Shown piece after piece: positions 15,081 through 29,818 of a stretch of 64,000 bases of DNA (within the stretch, counting starts at the first letter, position 1; each line of letters starts with the position of its first letter). The position numbers and the translations under genes are program-made. This stretch comes from Brachyhypopomus gauderio (taxonomy: Eukaryota > Chordata > Actinopteri > Gymnotiformes > Hypopomidae). The notes beneath the pieces are model-generated. The model saw only the letters and a list, made by a program, of their open reading frames with translations. It had not been told where the DNA came from and did not search any database. The stretch covers positions 37,064,078 to 37,128,077 of the forward strand of contig NC_135213.1 in the NCBI RefSeq assembly GCF_052324685.1. The letters are read 5' to 3'.

Positions 15081-17826
15081 TTTAAGAGCCTGCTGATAAA
15101 CTCCCTTTCTGCTGTTGATGGTAATTACCCACATCCCCCGGGAGCATGTCGAGATGCTGGCGACGCGCAGAGTGTGCTAATCATCTGACGTGAGCCGCTG
15201 TCCAGTTGCTCCACGAGCGAATGGGACCGTCGGGTCCGTGCAGCACTGCCGTGTGCTTCAGCGAGGCCTTTTGTAGCCCTTTTGTCGAGGATAACTGGCC
15301 CACCATTGTGGCCAAATATGTTAGGCAAATTGAGGCAGATGGCTCCGATTCAGACGCGTGACTTTCCCAGGCCCGCGGGGGGAGCTGAGACCGGGGAGAG
15401 AGGTGGCGTGGGTCAGGGCCCCCGCATTGCACTTCTTACTGCTTTCAATGGGCCCATGTGTCCTGGTTTCGCTCTTGATGTGGTGTTGCCGAGATACGCA
15501 ACAGCAAGCACTCTCCTTCCATCCCAGCACGGACAGCATGGGGGCGGCTACCCTGACACTCCGTCTCCCTCAACAGGCCGGGGTCTGGTCCCTCTCGAGG
15601 CCCCTGGGGCCCGGATGAATGGCCACGATTGACAAAAGGGTGGTGGCCTGTCCTAAATAGCTTCTCAGTCAGCTGTGATAATAGACTGACAGATTGTTTT
15701 TTTGTAATCCTCACATTAATAGCTGGTAATTACGGGATTTGCAATGTTTTGGTGCTATTTTTCAATGATTTTGTGTATATTTAAGGCCCGCAGTGTCAGG
15801 TCTGGGGTAATACCATTAAATTGATATATACAAGTAAAATGATATGTAAAAATCACTTTTTGATGTAATGACTTTAATATGACTACACCAGCTGACTGGT
15901 TTTCCAAGGTCACTTCCATTATGCCTTAGACATATCAGCTTTAAGACTGATTGCAGGACACTAAATAGTTATATTATATTCAGCTATTCACATGAGTTGA
16001 ATTTCAAATAAAAGTTTAATGAAAGTATGTTTCAAATATTGTTTAATTTAAACAAGACTCTTGATAATAAACTTTTGTGGGAGTATGAGTTGAAGATCTG
16101 CCCCTTCCAGAATTTTTATCTGAATTCATTGTCTAATTCATTGACAAAACCTTCATAAAAAATTCCATGAAATTCCATTCGTTTTTCAATGGTTGCCAAC
16201 TGGACTATGGTACCATTCAAAACAATAACAGCACCATAACAAAGGCATTCGATATTTGTTTGTTTACTTCACAGTCTATAATAGGTGGACCTCAAAGGCT
16301 CTTTATGCTGAATAAGAGTAGATTTTTCCTTTCCCCTTTCCTTTCCCTTATACAGCATACAGCAGTAGTCTTTTAACACAGAGAGGATCCATTTTCTTTG
16401 TTACCACTTTACAAACCTAAGCAGTCCTCACGTGCACATAATGTGCATATGTTTGGAAAGAAATAAAACAATAACAACTACGGGGGACAAAACTAATTGG
16501 CACAGCATGCAAAAATACATAATAAACATTATTCTTATTTTTGCAGGAAGCAAAATCATTGTTGACCAGTGTTATTTATACTGCTGAGATTACGCACAAC
16601 CAGACTCTGGATTAGTGCACATTGCATGTTGTTGCCTCATTCAGATCAAGAACATTCCCACAAGGTGTTGGCAAGCTGAATTCATGATTAGATGGTCTTG
16701 TCAGTTCTTGTCAGTAGAGTAAAGTTACTATGGTGCAAGAAGGCAGTAATGGACTGAAGAATGCTAATGCAAACCAAAGACATTTTTTATTAAAATCACT
16801 CTGGAGTGTCATCACTTCCTTCCGGACTTCTAACACCATGGCATCTGAAGCCAGGCCCACGTGCTACGTCTGACAGGTTGGTACAGACAACAGGGCCAGT
16901 TCTGTGCAAACATCTCCACGGGCTCGCTTGGAATCTCAATTAAACCGCGATGCTCCTGGAATCTCCCAAACGCGGACGTCTCGCAGTCCGCGCGTGTGAA
17001 GTGGGCCGCGGGACCGTATTGTAATGTGCAGCTTATTCCAACGCGCAGGAGGTCAGGAGTGAAGATGTTACCAGGCGGCCATTCATCACGGCCATGACAC
17101 CCTCTGCTCCCCGCGCCCACACCTCCAGGCAATGCTTCATAGGAGAACAAACACGTCAGGCTGGGAGGCGCAGCCATTCATTTTCCTGCGCCATGCATCA
17201 CACCGGCATGAATATCCTCATACGCGACCTGTGGCTTAGCATGGAAGGACAGGAATGCCATGGAATGCTGCCGGGAGCTTTCACTCGAAATTCCGGATTG
17301 GGCAACAAAGGCCTTTATGATGTCACAAAGATAAAGAACCAAAACAGATGGACTGCTGGAAGTTGTACACTACACACTATGGACACCACTACACACGAGA
17401 CTCTACAAATTTTAATGAATTGTTCATATGCCAGCACGAGCACTATGGACTCCCCAGCCTAAAACCCAGCAGCATCAGTTCATTGTCTGAAGAAGCCGCA
17501 ATCTGTTGTAGGCGCTAGCAGTGTCCTCTCATTATTAGTAGACGGCATGCCACCAATCCCCTCCCTCCTCTACATTTGGCGCCCACCTAACCTCCCCCGA
17601 CAAATCATTGGCTAATTACGATTCCGGACAGAGTTTGACGGCGGCTAGCGCTGCATCTGGCCCCCGAGGTGCCTCCGGCTGCAGCTGGCGAGGTTGCTCC
17701 ACAGCAGGTTGGCTGTGGCCCGTCATAAATAAAGCCTCTTATAAACTGGTTATGAACACCTGTTAGATCATCTGTCAGCCTAGGCCGGTTCCCATCCATC
17801 ACCTGCAGCTTGGGGAAGGCATCCTA

Positions 17827-17848
17827 CCCCCCCCCCCCCCCCCCCCCC
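17827..17848. repeat. poly(C) tract
   Basis: Twenty-two consecutive C, followed by CCCCAC repeats to about 17872. Confidence 0.95.
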
Positions 17849-19515
17849 ATCCCCACCCCCACCCCCACCCCGAACAAACCTCTCCACGCTGGCCATTCTT
17901 TACAGCCCTTAACCCAATACTTTCCTTAAAGAATTAAATCTGCTGGGAAATAACGCTGGCAGGAGGAGACAGAGGTTCACCCACAGACAAATGGTCAAAA
18001 GGAGGAGAAAAAGGTGAATCTCCACTCAGCGAGTGAGTGAATATGGATTCTACATGGAGGTGTGGACGGAGCAGAAGACAGATGGCTGGTTGCACAGGCA
18101 CCACGTCCTGGCACACAAGCAGACGGGACTGCCCCAACGCTACACTGTCAGGACTTCATGTCAAGCCAAGGAGAGAGACAAAACAAAACAAAACAAACGC
18201 TGAAGCAAAAACGCAAGGCTGTGGGGCTCGGAGGAATGTTTTCAACCACGCCACTACACCACAGGCAGCACAGGCAGCCAAACACATCAATCATACTCTG
18301 ACAGAGTCAGTACACAGTATATGTAAACCAATGCATTTCACAGGCTGAGTTTTATGTGAAATGGTGTCGGCGCATATCAACATTTTACATCGGAAGGCAT
18401 TCCAACCATATTTGACTCACAGAAAAACTCCTGTAATGCACAAAGAATAAAGTGAAACATTAGCAGGTATCAAAAAACAAAAGCTGTGTTACATTTCTAG
18501 AACAGTGAACAGCATGAATGCTATTTTGATATTACGCATACATTAACAGCAAAAATATAGTGCACTATCCTTGGTTTATAGCAACTATTACACCCTAGTT
18601 AGTTTCAGTTTTATGTGCATTATCCCAGGTCTTGGCAGAAACTATAACTTTTATGCATTCATAAAGTTTAATTTGAAAGCAATGAATCAAGGAAGAGCAG
18701 GACCGCTGTCATCAGTGTGTAGGGGAGGGTCAGACACTGAGGTTAGACTCCAGCCCACTCCAGCTCACAGAGCTTTAACTGTGTTTTCTGAGATGTTTTA
18801 TGATCGTAAGTTAGTCATGCTCTTTCTGCAGGAGCGTCCAACCCGGCTCTGTGCACCGTTACGGTTCTCAGGGGCCCTGTTTTATAGTCACACTCATCAA
18901 AGTTGTTACTGGTGCAAGTTGATGGGTATTTGCATCTCTGACCGAGGTTCTTCATTGTCAAATGTCAGTGACGTTACTGCAAATGAGCTGGTTAAAAAAC
19001 AAGTAAGTAGTTAGATGTGAAATCTAAAGAACTATCTGTAGTTCTCCTTAAACCGTGTCAACAGAGGTCAAACCCAAACCTTCACGGTGACAGTTGCTTC
19101 GGTCGAAAGAACGGAGACTTCCCAGTTATCACCACAAAGCAAAGCCATTTGCAATCGCAATCTGTGTCAGCAAGGAAGAAGTAATGAGACATCAGAATGC
19201 ATCTCGCAGTAAGCCGGGGGCCCCTTGATCCGTCTCGTCTGTGGCACACGCTATTACAGGGGAGACGAGCAGGCCCGCGGGCCCTCCGGGTGACAACTTG
19301 ATTTCCCGCTTTCTTGGTGGGACATCAGAAAGGCCGACATGACAGGCCTGTTAATTTGGCCGTGTCGCTGTGCCCGTGTCAGCCTGCACAGGGAGAGGTG
19401 GTTGTGCTGGTGCAGAGAGAAGGAACGGACTCTGTCTCCGATACGGAAGCACCTGTCTGGCCTGACGGAAAAATGTGTTTTAATGCATAGGGCTGTAGCC
19501 TTAGTCTTTAGATTG

Positions 19516-19516
<1 letters not shown>

Positions 19517-19557
<41 letters not shown>
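19517..19557. repeat. (CA)n microsatellite
   Basis: About 20 CA units. Confidence 0.95.
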
Positions 19558-19561
<4 letters not shown>

Positions 19562-22500
19562 ATGACAGACATGGGTGGAACAGGACAGCAGTGAGTCCTT
19601 TTGTATGCATGTGGTTAATGGAAACAAGAGAACCGGATGGGCGCATCAGTATTCAAAGAGCCTTCCGTGTTCTTCTGGTCACACTCCTGGTGCAGTGCAA
19701 CATTCAGCTCCTTCAGTTTCATTCATTCCAAAATTCAGCTGGAATAGCGCAGAATAGCATTTGGGAGACAGGTAAGACAAGACAGAAATACTTATTTCCA
19801 TGTCTACGTTTATGAATTTTTTGTGTGACGTATGTTAATGATGGGAAAGCTAGATTCTAGCTTTATGAAGCTTCAGTCCGCCTTAATAGATCCAATTCTC
19901 GACTATTGCCACAAACAAACGCCTACTCTAAATCACTTTTGATGGTGGGAACAACCCAGACGAAAAGCCTGTGTCCTGCTTACAGCCCTAATTGGGCTGA
20001 TCTGTGTTTAGTTCGTTAGAGTAATTTATCCCATAATTGACTGGGTGAAGTACGAGACTGGAGGGTGCAGAGACAGACAGCGTCGTGGAGAAGCACAGAC
20101 ACGCGGGTGCAGAACTGTCCCTCACTGCAGCGGGAAGCGGCATCAGTGTGGCTTCGCCTTGTTTTCTCACTGCTGCCAGCCCAACAGCAGTGGTTTGAAC
20201 ACACGCCCCAAAGCCAACCTGCCCAATTACCAGGGCTGAATGTGAGGGACCTCCGCAAACTCTCACACTATCACTTTCCAATTTACCCCAGTGCCAAGCT
20301 CAACCTCCTGGCCTTGCACCCTGAACTTCCAGCACATCCCCTTCATGAGGAAGTGGGGTGTGTTTTTGTGTCTGCCGATGATCAAATGTAACCCGATTGT
20401 TGCCGACCGTGCTGCCGGTGAATGCCGCTGTTTTGATAGCTCCCATTGACTCCGGGCTCCTTGAGTCTGGGCACAAACACTCCAGCGCAGGTGCGTGGCC
20501 CTGACTTCCCTGGCCCCGTGGGCCTTTCCCCTCAGAAGGAAGGCTCTCTCCTTCTCTCTCTGCTTGGCTGTAATTAATGACGAAGGCACAAAACGCCTGA
20601 AGGCGGGCGGTGGGCGTGCGAGTGCTCGAGAGGATGCCTTTCTGTCTAAGTGCCTTTTTGAGTCGGGCAGAGACAGCTAGTGGGTCCACATCAAATGTGA
20701 AGAAAAAAAAAAAACCCTAAAGATCTCCTCATTATTTCAAGTCATTCTGGTTACAAGGCTGGCACTTTAAATCCTCTCCCACTGTCCCAGCTCTGTACAC
20801 ACCATAACCAGAGAAGCCTGGAATAGTCTTTCTGTATTGTATTTCCTATTTGAATGCTGATAAGAAAAGGTGGGGGGGGGGGGGGAGTATGGTAGACAGA
20901 AAGAGGCAGAGGTCCTCCGTCTCTTTATGGTGGTGGTGGAAGGTGGAGGGTCATCTCCTTGAATGTAGAGCAGGACCACGATGAAAGAGCAAAAGAAAGA
21001 GCATAGTGGTTTATTTGAAGAAAAACAAAAAGGAATAAAGAAAGAAAGGAATAAAGAAAGAAAGGAAGAAAGAAAACACTCGACTGATAAATTGAAACAG
21101 GCTTTTCGAGCTGGTTTTCAGATCCGCGGGCCTAATAAAGGCCCCAAATACACATCTCACGATAATAAACGACGTCACGTTAAGTGCCTCTCTAAGTGCT
21201 GCCGCAGAGCCCCGTCCAATGAGATCCTTGCTTAACACTTGCCTCTCTGCCTCAGCAAGAAGCTTGGCTTTTCCGCAGGCCCTGTGTCAGTGCCGAGGCT
21301 TTTCCCTTTGCTTTTAGCTTTGTTTTCCGTCCAAATAAATGTTTATTGACAGGCAATTAGGAGCAGAACGAGGACAGAGTGCCATGCACATGTCAAGAGC
21401 GCAGGAAAAATGTCCATTTATCAGCCCCCCGTCTCTCCACACTGTGGACGCTGTGACTGTGCGTGCCAGTTGCTTTTTCAAAACATATAAAAGCATAATT
21501 ACGTGTGTTTACATTTGGATGTGCATTGCGTTTTCTTGTTATGGCATCCAAGTATTCTGGTGAACATTACTCCAGCTTGGGGAATCTGATAAGGAGTCTC
21601 TTACAGTAACCCTCTCATACTTCTCATTAAGGAACATCTTAAATGCTCTGTTTACTCATTAAGATTACTAATGCAAATAGAAACAAGTCATCCTTTCTTC
21701 ATGGGTGAACATAAGCATTGCCATTAAATGGCGTTTCTTTGGAGACCCTTTATCATACTGCACTGGGCATATTTCCACACGCACGTGGCGCCTCAAAGAC
21801 CTCGCACGCCACCGAAGGAGAGAATTATTATTCAACGTTTCTCTTGTGAACGCGCCGGTGTCAGAGTTTTAAATCCCAGCTGCGGAGTGGCAAATGTGGC
21901 GCCTCTCCTCCAATGGCGAGCTTCAATCAATTAAGCGAGTCGGCAGCGGCGGGCGGCCGGTGAGGGGCTATTTAAATTTAAATGTGCGTGTCATCTGTGC
22001 GTGCCTCGTGGGGTCTACATCACTCCCGTTCCAGGGGGGGAAAAAGACATTAACAAGGTCTGTCCTTTTCTCCACCACTTCTTCTTGCCCTCCAGAAGGT
22101 AATTCTTGAGAAGCCGCGCGAGACCGGGAGCCAACGCTCTGGGACCCGGTACGAGATGTTCTCAGAACTGATGTTTAAAAACTTTCCTTTGTTTACGCCT
22201 CACTCCCCCGTGAGTCACTTGTACAAGCGGACTAATTGGAAGTGACAGGTCTTTAATTGAGGCGGTCTTAAAGCGGTTGCTCTCTGATGAATAAAGATTG
22301 CGGTTTCACCGAAATATATCGGTGCGCCAATAATGTGGATTTGACAATGTGCACACATCTGAACACTCAAAACACAAAAAGTACATTGTACACTTATCAG
22401 ACATTCATTAGACTTTTTTAGACATAGCATATAGACATTTATGATGTGAAGGTGAAAATGCCCTAATGTTCCATTTCTGAACATAACTTTTAGCCTTATA

Positions 22501-23094
22501 CTTTTTCAAGACCAATCTTGAAAAACCTCAAACCTTTTTTTCACTTGTACACTATCTAAACATCACGTTGCTCTACATAGCACCTCAATATCCCAGCACA
22601 GCCACCCTGCGGTTCTAGCTCTCCCATTAAGAATGGTATAGTTGAAACGATATGTGAAGTCCAATGGCACCTTTAATCATTAGCGTTAGACTGCAGTGGG
22701 GGTCTTTGGGGAGTGCATACAGTGATTAGTGTGTCGGGAAAGAGCAAACAGGGGTGAGTGTGGGGCACTGAAGTAAATAGGCATTTTTTTATTATTATTT
22801 ATCACCACGTCTGACTGCACTGCTTTGCGGAAGAGCGCTCTTCTAAATTGAAATACAGCGCAGTTTACCTTTCTGATTAGGTCTTCAAGTACAGAGGCCT
22901 GGGCTATCATCTACGAAACACTGTCCTCTGTCATCTAATTGGGGCAGGATTAATGTGCGGCCACGGCTGGTCCTGTCAGGAGGACTGATGCAGGGCTGGT
23001 GAAAACGTCCACTATTACAGACTATATAATGACAGGAACCCACATCAGTTTCACCATTTAGAACTTGACCTGCCCTTGACCATTTTTAAATGTG

Positions 23095-23097
23095 CAC

Positions 23098-23129
<32 letters not shown>
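23095..23129. repeat. (CA)n microsatellite
   Basis: CA repeat with a single CG interruption. Confidence 0.95.
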
Positions 23130-24789
23130 GGCACAAATACAGCATAATGTTATCATAATAGGATAATGAAATCTGTAGGGCATAAATATACCACAGATAA
23201 GAACATGAGAACATGCAGTATGTGGACAAAATGGACAAATAAATGAGCAGATGAGGGTTTGTAAATGAGGTCGTGTTAGCCTACACAGCACTTCAGGGCT
23301 TCTCATCGTTTCTGGGCACCTGGGTCAGCAACACTTGCCAATAAAGGACCTAACTAACTTATTAAATGCAATTGCCAAGCGACAGAATGACACTATGACT
23401 ACCAATTCCCCTCAATATATAATTTGTGATCAACAACAGGACATAAAAGAGTTTGAAAATGACAATCAAATTATGTGCTAATGAGCAACACAGTGAAATA
23501 TCAGACAGACCTGCATTTGCTGTGGCGTAATACAATAACAACCCGATTACGTACATGCAGATGAATCCCAGCTGATGTGCAGGAAGACAACTGTGTCAAT
23601 TTTTTATCTAATATTAAATTCTTATTAGACCAAATTTTGGTTGAAATAAATGAGGTATTTACTGATAATTTATTTGATTCATTCATTCATAATGGGATTC
23701 ACTTTGAGACTTAATCTGATGCCCATACTAGTCACAGCAGTGAGAACAATGCTACGTTTTGAAAGTGAGATCCAGCCAATGAGAGATGAGTATTATTCTT
23801 AACAGGAGGAAGCAGTGTGTTGAAAAAACAATCGTAGTGTCCATTAAGCTAATTTGTTAAACACCATTTACTTGATGTCGCTCAGAAGAATAATTTTTAG
23901 AAGGCTGAAGCTTTCTGAAGAATCCTTAGAAATATCAAGGGGAATTAAAGAGAAAGCTCTATCCTCTAAAGGCTTTGTTCTTTAAACACTGATGTCCAGT
24001 ATTCAACAGCTACTACATATGCAGAGAATACCCTGTATTGTTTAAACACTGTATAAAGGTTATCAACACTTTGGGATATAATTTTTAACTGCCATTTATC
24101 CACATAACTTCACTGCAGATCAGTTAATACACTTAAAAACGTCTGTCAAGCCTAGCTAGCTATTAGCTGGGATCCAGTTCTTTAAATCACAGCCTGACTA
24201 GTAGCAAAGCATATTATAAATCCCATCAGAACCATGATGGGTGGTATGTCTGAAGGCTGGTCTACTCTGACCTCGGAACCGTTTATTCTGCTAAAATCCA
24301 TCCGATTGGTGCAACTCCAGAATCAGGGCTCAGTAATTTTACAGGTATCTGCAAAATGCTGTTATTTATGATGGCCGTGCTCTTCACAATGACCAAGGGC
24401 TTTTCACACTCATGATCTGTTAAAAACATTTAAAGATAAGGGTTATTTTTCCTACGCTACTTGCCGTGTCCTACAGCGGGTGAGGGAGGGGGGGGGGGGT
24501 GTCTTAAGGGGCTCACTGTCCTAACACATTTACCTTCAGCCATCAACTGTGAAGAAACACCTGCTGTCGGGCAGCAACAAAGCGACTAACCCAATATGTA
24601 TTTCAGACATGTTAAACATCACCTGCTCCCCAGGCACTGGCTACCGCATGGCCGTGGGACCAAGTTTTCAAGCATATTTTTCTAATTTGTGTGTGGATAA
24701 TAAATCAAAATTAAGGTGCAGACAGTGAAATGCATTTCAGTGTGAGCTGACAAAAATATGACGACACAGTGTCGACACCGCATGCTGCT

Positions 24790-24792
<3 letters not shown>

Positions 24793-24863
<71 letters not shown>
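24793..24863. repeat. (GT)n microsatellite
   Basis: About 35 GT units. Confidence 0.95.
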
Positions 24864-24864
<1 letters not shown>

Positions 24865-25334
24865 CTACGTGTGGGTGTGTAATGTGTGTGTAAGTGTGAG
24901 TACATATGTATGTCAGGGAGGTGATTTAGAAAGAGCAAGCTCTTGTCACTTCATAACTGATTGTAAGATTGTATGAAACACCGACATGGAATAATATCTC
25001 TGCAGGGTATAAATACCAGAGAAGCTCGTTAGGATTTACCACTTGAAGGACAGTGGATTCAATGCGTCATAAAGTTTAATGCATGGAAATATGTGCACCT
25101 TTGCATTTTAATGTCCACGGACTGGCCTTGCACTTAGGTCATTCATACTAGCATGCAATTACACATAAAGTGAAGGAACTTTGGGACAGGGCTTTATTGA
25201 AGGGAATGTTGCCCAAAAAACTCGCACCCAAAGCATCGCACTGAAAATCAGTGCATACAACCTTCCAAAACTGCTCAGTGTGGTGAACGAAATAATTCCT
25301 TGGTCCACAAATGAACTGCCATAGCTTTTGAGCC

Positions 25335-25370
25335 CGAGGTAACTTCACTGTGCGAGGTAACTTCACTGTG
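25335..25370. repeat. 18 bp tandem duplication
   Basis: CGAGGTAACTTCACTGTG occurs twice in direct succession. Confidence 0.9.
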
Positions 25371-26152
25371 TGCAGCCTTACCTCCGGAGAAGCAGCTCGT
25401 GATGTAGAGAGTGCGGAGTGTACTAGGCGTCCCCCGTTTGCCACTACCTCACTTCCCAGCAGGCATCAGTGATGATGATGATGTCCACGTAGGAGCGGCT
25501 GCCGGAGGAAGAGTGATGGATGTGAGGAACAAGCCTGTCAATCAGCGAGCTGATGTCCTTGTCCAGCCCGTGCGGTCCGCAACCAACGTTCTGGTGACAT
25601 AAAAATGGTTTTTTCCACTTCATGGACGTGATGGAGACACACATCGAAGCACACAGTTCTACTAGAGAAGGCCAACGACTGCTGGACTTTAATCAACTCT
25701 GTCACTAAAACTCTGTCACTATGTGCTGGACACTTTCCCATTTTATCCTTACAGAAAGATTGTTCCTTGCAACTTTTATTCTTCACATATTTTCTTGGAG
25801 CTTTTCTGCAAGCAGAAAAATGAGATGCCTAAAAAATGCTAAAAAATCACTCCCAAAAATGCTGCGACACACAGTCATCCGACACAATTCCTCAACCTCT
25901 GTCACCATAATTGAAGGAAATATTAAAGATTTTATTGTATGTGACTGCATTATACCCTTGAATTAAGGCAGTCTCTCATTAACAGAAAGAACAATTAGTG
26001 ACAGACTAGCCATGGCAGCCCAGCTCATTAGATGGTGAAGGTTTATTTAAAATCTGAGAAGTGGCTTGTTTCCACTCTATTCTCCACCATATGTATACAT
26101 TAATTAGGGGACTGTAGAGGAGGAGTGGATTAGTGTGAGTGAGAGCTTTTGG

Positions 26153-26198
<46 letters not shown>

Positions 26199-26199
26199 A
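26153..26199. repeat. Compound (GT)n(GA)n microsatellite
   Basis: GT units switching to GA at about 26173. Confidence 0.95.
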
Positions 26200-26770
26200 G
26201 CAGACTGTATGATGTTTCATGTTGCGCTTCAGCTCTGCCCTCTATAACTGAGGATCTAATCAATCTGCCGGCTATTAAGTTTGTTAATTGATAATGCATA
26301 CAAATTAGGCAGAGTGCTGGTTCTTTGGAGACTTTGAGCAGGTGATTTTAGGCACCAGTCCAAATGGACTTTTAAACCAGTCAGGTGAAATCTGTCAGAC
26401 AAAGTGAGGAAAACTCCCTCTCAGGTCTCCCATATCTATATAATACACACGTTTCACTGTCTGGGGGATGTAGGATATTTACTGGATTACATTACAATGT
26501 AGGACAATGAGATTTGTTACCTTGGTTTAAAAATACAATTCAAGCAAATGTTATTTGGTCCAACAGACATTAGATGCTCTGGTTATAAACAACTAAAGTT
26601 GCTTTCTGAATGATATCCATATATAAGGTAATACGTCTGAAAGAACAGAGCAAGACTTCAGTGTGTTTATCTCTAAAACGGAAACTTCAGATGTTTCCTG
26701 AAACTGATGACCAGTCCTGGTGTGTGTGAGATGAGACATATTAGTGCACAGTGAAGGCCATTATCTTGAA

Positions 26771-26775
26771 TGTGT

Positions 26776-26823
<48 letters not shown>
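26771..26823. repeat. (TG)n microsatellite
   Basis: TG repeat with one TA interruption. Confidence 0.95.
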
Positions 26824-26826
<3 letters not shown>

Positions 26827-27503
26827 AGCAATGTGCCCCCCCCAGCAGTTTGACTTCCACTCCAAATCATTCCATTTCTGAATCCATCAAAAGTGTCTCA
26901 CGATACAAACAATACAAGATACACATTAACGGTTCACAGGGACTGTACCATCCAACATAACAAACAAACACAAACAACAGCAAAAATGGAATGACAAGTA
27001 CCATCAGAGTAATGAATAATAAAGTCAAAATAATGCTTTAAACATTCACTCATCTTTATGGTTGGTGCCAAGAAAAAATATTCCATTAATCTGCCACTTA
27101 ATTAGGAGCACACTCATTGAAATGCAAAAGATTTTTTTTTATGACAGAACACAGAACACTCATAGTGTCTGACAGACAATGTGTTAAAACAACGCATATG
27201 AATTTATGAATGTTCTTGGCAAATGTATCAAAGGTAAAAGTAAAAAGAAGAAGAAGAAACTCATATAAAATGAAACGAATTTTCAGTTTGTCCTCCCATT
27301 CCTGAAAAACTTTCACCAAATAATCTGGCTGAATGCTGGTGCAAGCTACAACAGCGTATTCATTTGATATGGGTATGTGGTGTTGAGACACTGTGTGTTA
27401 ATCTAATAGTGATTACCTGTATGTTTTTAACGTGTTGTAAGGACGGTTTAGACATGGAGGTGGCTTATGTCTGGGTCCAGGAAGTTGAATATTTTGTCGT
27501 CAC

Positions 27504-27803
27504 GTGTCTGATCAGTCTTATCTTATCTGTGTCTGATCAGTCTTATCTTATCTGTGTCTGATCAGTCTTATCTTATCTGTGTCTGATCAGTCTTATCTTA
27601 TCTGTGTCTGATCAGTCTTATCTTATCTGTGTCTGATCAGTCTTATCTTATCTGTGTCTGATCAGTCTTATCTTATCTGTGTCTGATCAGTCTTATCTTA
27701 TCTGTGTCTGATCAGTCTTATCTTATCTGTGTCTGATCAGTCTTATCTTATCTGTGTCTGATCAGTCTTATCTTATCTGTGTCTGATCAGTCTTATCTTA
27801 TCT
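27504..27803. repeat. Perfect 25 bp tandem repeat, 12 copies, GATA-rich
   Basis: The unit GTGTCTGATCAGTCTTATCT plus TATCT repeats exactly 12 times over 300 bp with no visible mismatch. On the minus strand each unit contains AGATAAGATAAG, two overlapping GATA-factor motifs, and a TGATCA palindrome. Perfect identity implies recent expansion. There are no spacers, so it is not a CRISPR array. Confidence 0.95.
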
Positions 27804-28106
27804 GGCTTCTAATGTGCAGCTGTTCCACTGAGGCACCAAGATGTCCAAACTTGCCAGTTTCGTTCTCTGATCAAAGCGATCCGATTTGGTAAGTTTTGCC
27901 ACATTGGAGACATTCCCTATTACAGAGATAAATAGCGATGGGCCAATTGTCAACCAGAACTTGTAAGCTAATAAATTATTCCAATTTTCTCTCAACAGAT
28001 TTCTCTAGAGACAACTGCAAGGAAATACACTTTTTGATTAGTGAATTTTCTGTGCGTGTGTGCGCGTGCGTGCATATGTGTGTATTAAGGTTGATGCATA
28101 TGCGAT

Positions 28107-28144
28107 TGTGTGTGTGTGTGTGTGTGGGTGTGTGTGTGTGGGTG
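28107..28144. repeat. (TG)n microsatellite
   Basis: TG repeat with GGG interruption. Confidence 0.9.
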
Positions 28145-29679
28145 TCGCCTTTGATTAGGACCACTGCTTCTCGGGTGGGTGTTAGCTGAAGAGCTGTCAG
28201 TTTCTAATGAACTGACAGAAGCTGGATTCATCCACCTCTCCCAGTGTGGGAATGGTGAGGAGAATTAGCCTTAACCACAAGATCCTCCTGGAGGTGCAGG
28301 GGGTGAGGACATATTCCTGAATATTAATCTACCCTATGCTTAAGAACGCAATGGAGATGGAGAAAGTTATGCTGGGAGGTCACAAAAAATGTACATTAGA
28401 TTAAATTTCCCAGAACTGCAGCACTGAACCTAGAACCCTCCCGTGTTCTTCGAAAGAACCCAGAGCATTTAAGGTCTTAACTGGTGTCGAGGTTCATTTT
28501 TGTTCTTCCTTTCACAGATGTTTGAAAGGGTATGACAAATCCACCAATGCTAATCCCACAGAGAAGAAACTTATATCATTGAGTCTGAACCTGAACAACC
28601 GTATTCAGTAAGGGAGCAGGAGTGTGGGCGTCTCAAGTTCTACGACACGCAGTCTTATTCATTTAGGTATTTTCATGCAAAGGGATGAGAACCTTGTGAT
28701 CCTCAGCATAGAACACAACTCAGGGCAAAGAAACTGTACTTAAAATGTGCACAGGTACATCATCACGGTCCTTGATCTATTCCAGGATTAGCAGATTGTA
28801 GTTCTTTTCAAAGTATGCACATCACATACAAGGGAACCAGAACCCTTTTTCTAACCACCACATATATTTGATTTCAAGAGAACAGTAGTGGCATGCAGTA
28901 ATTACAATGGCTTGGACACATTACTCTTGGTAAATGTGGTCTGGCCCTGCTGGCTGTGATTCTGACAGTAGGAGTGAGCTTGAAACACATTATCTCCCAC
29001 CATTGACCTGTATACAAACCAGATCCTGAGGATTTGAAATGAACATGTTGTGTCAAAGCCAAATCTTTAAGCTCACCAGGAGCCATCTCCATAGGTAGGT
29101 AACATCATAGATAACACAGCATACAGTATATTAGCCCCACTGAACATGAACACACAAGCCATTTATCATTATCACAGAACGCCCCAAAATTATTACCTCT
29201 CTATATCTAGGACAAGGTCACGGAAATACAGAAGGCAAATTGAACTTTGAAGGGTCACCGATTTTTACTTTCCATATTCATCTTTTCTCACCTTCCTGCT
29301 CATAGTGCAGAAGTGTAAGGTAATTACATTTCAGTGGGTGGTGGAACCTCATTATATTTTCCTATACCAATGTTCTGGACCTAACGTTCATAATTTAGTC
29401 AGGTATACTGAAGACTCCCCACAGTGAACTCTTAACTCTTATTGACAAAGCATGTTTGATTTTGTTTCTCTTGACCTGTAGTTTGGTATTTACATTCACT
29501 TCCTTCATATTCATATGAGATTTCTTCTCTCGAGGGCCTAGACACTGCACATTATCTTCTTAATAGCAGCTGGAGTCTGTGGCTGATTTCACCTAATGAG
29601 AAAACTTATTTTCTAACATCTTTCTGCTGGAGGCAACGTTCTGGAGGAAGAATCCTTTCCCCAGAGTTACAGGGTGCGC

Positions 29680-29776
29680 ATACGTGTATGTGCCTGTGTG
29701 TGTGTGTGTATGTATAACTGTGTGTGCATTTGTGCACGTGTGCGTGTGTGTGGGGGTATGCATGCCTGCTTGCATG

Positions 29777-29818
<42 letters not shown>

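Noticed and set aside
15125..15714. Cluster of overlapping open frames in a GC-rich block
   Set aside because: Several frames on both strands overlap and none shows homology or splice context. The openness reflects base composition; the block is kept only as a possible regulatory element.
18571..19014. 147-codon plus-strand open frame
   Set aside because: No recognisable domain and ordinary amino-acid composition for random sequence. Frames of this length are expected in tens of kilobases.
27504..27803. CRISPR-like regular repeat
   Set aside because: Units are directly contiguous with no spacers and the sequence is vertebrate; it is a tandem satellite.
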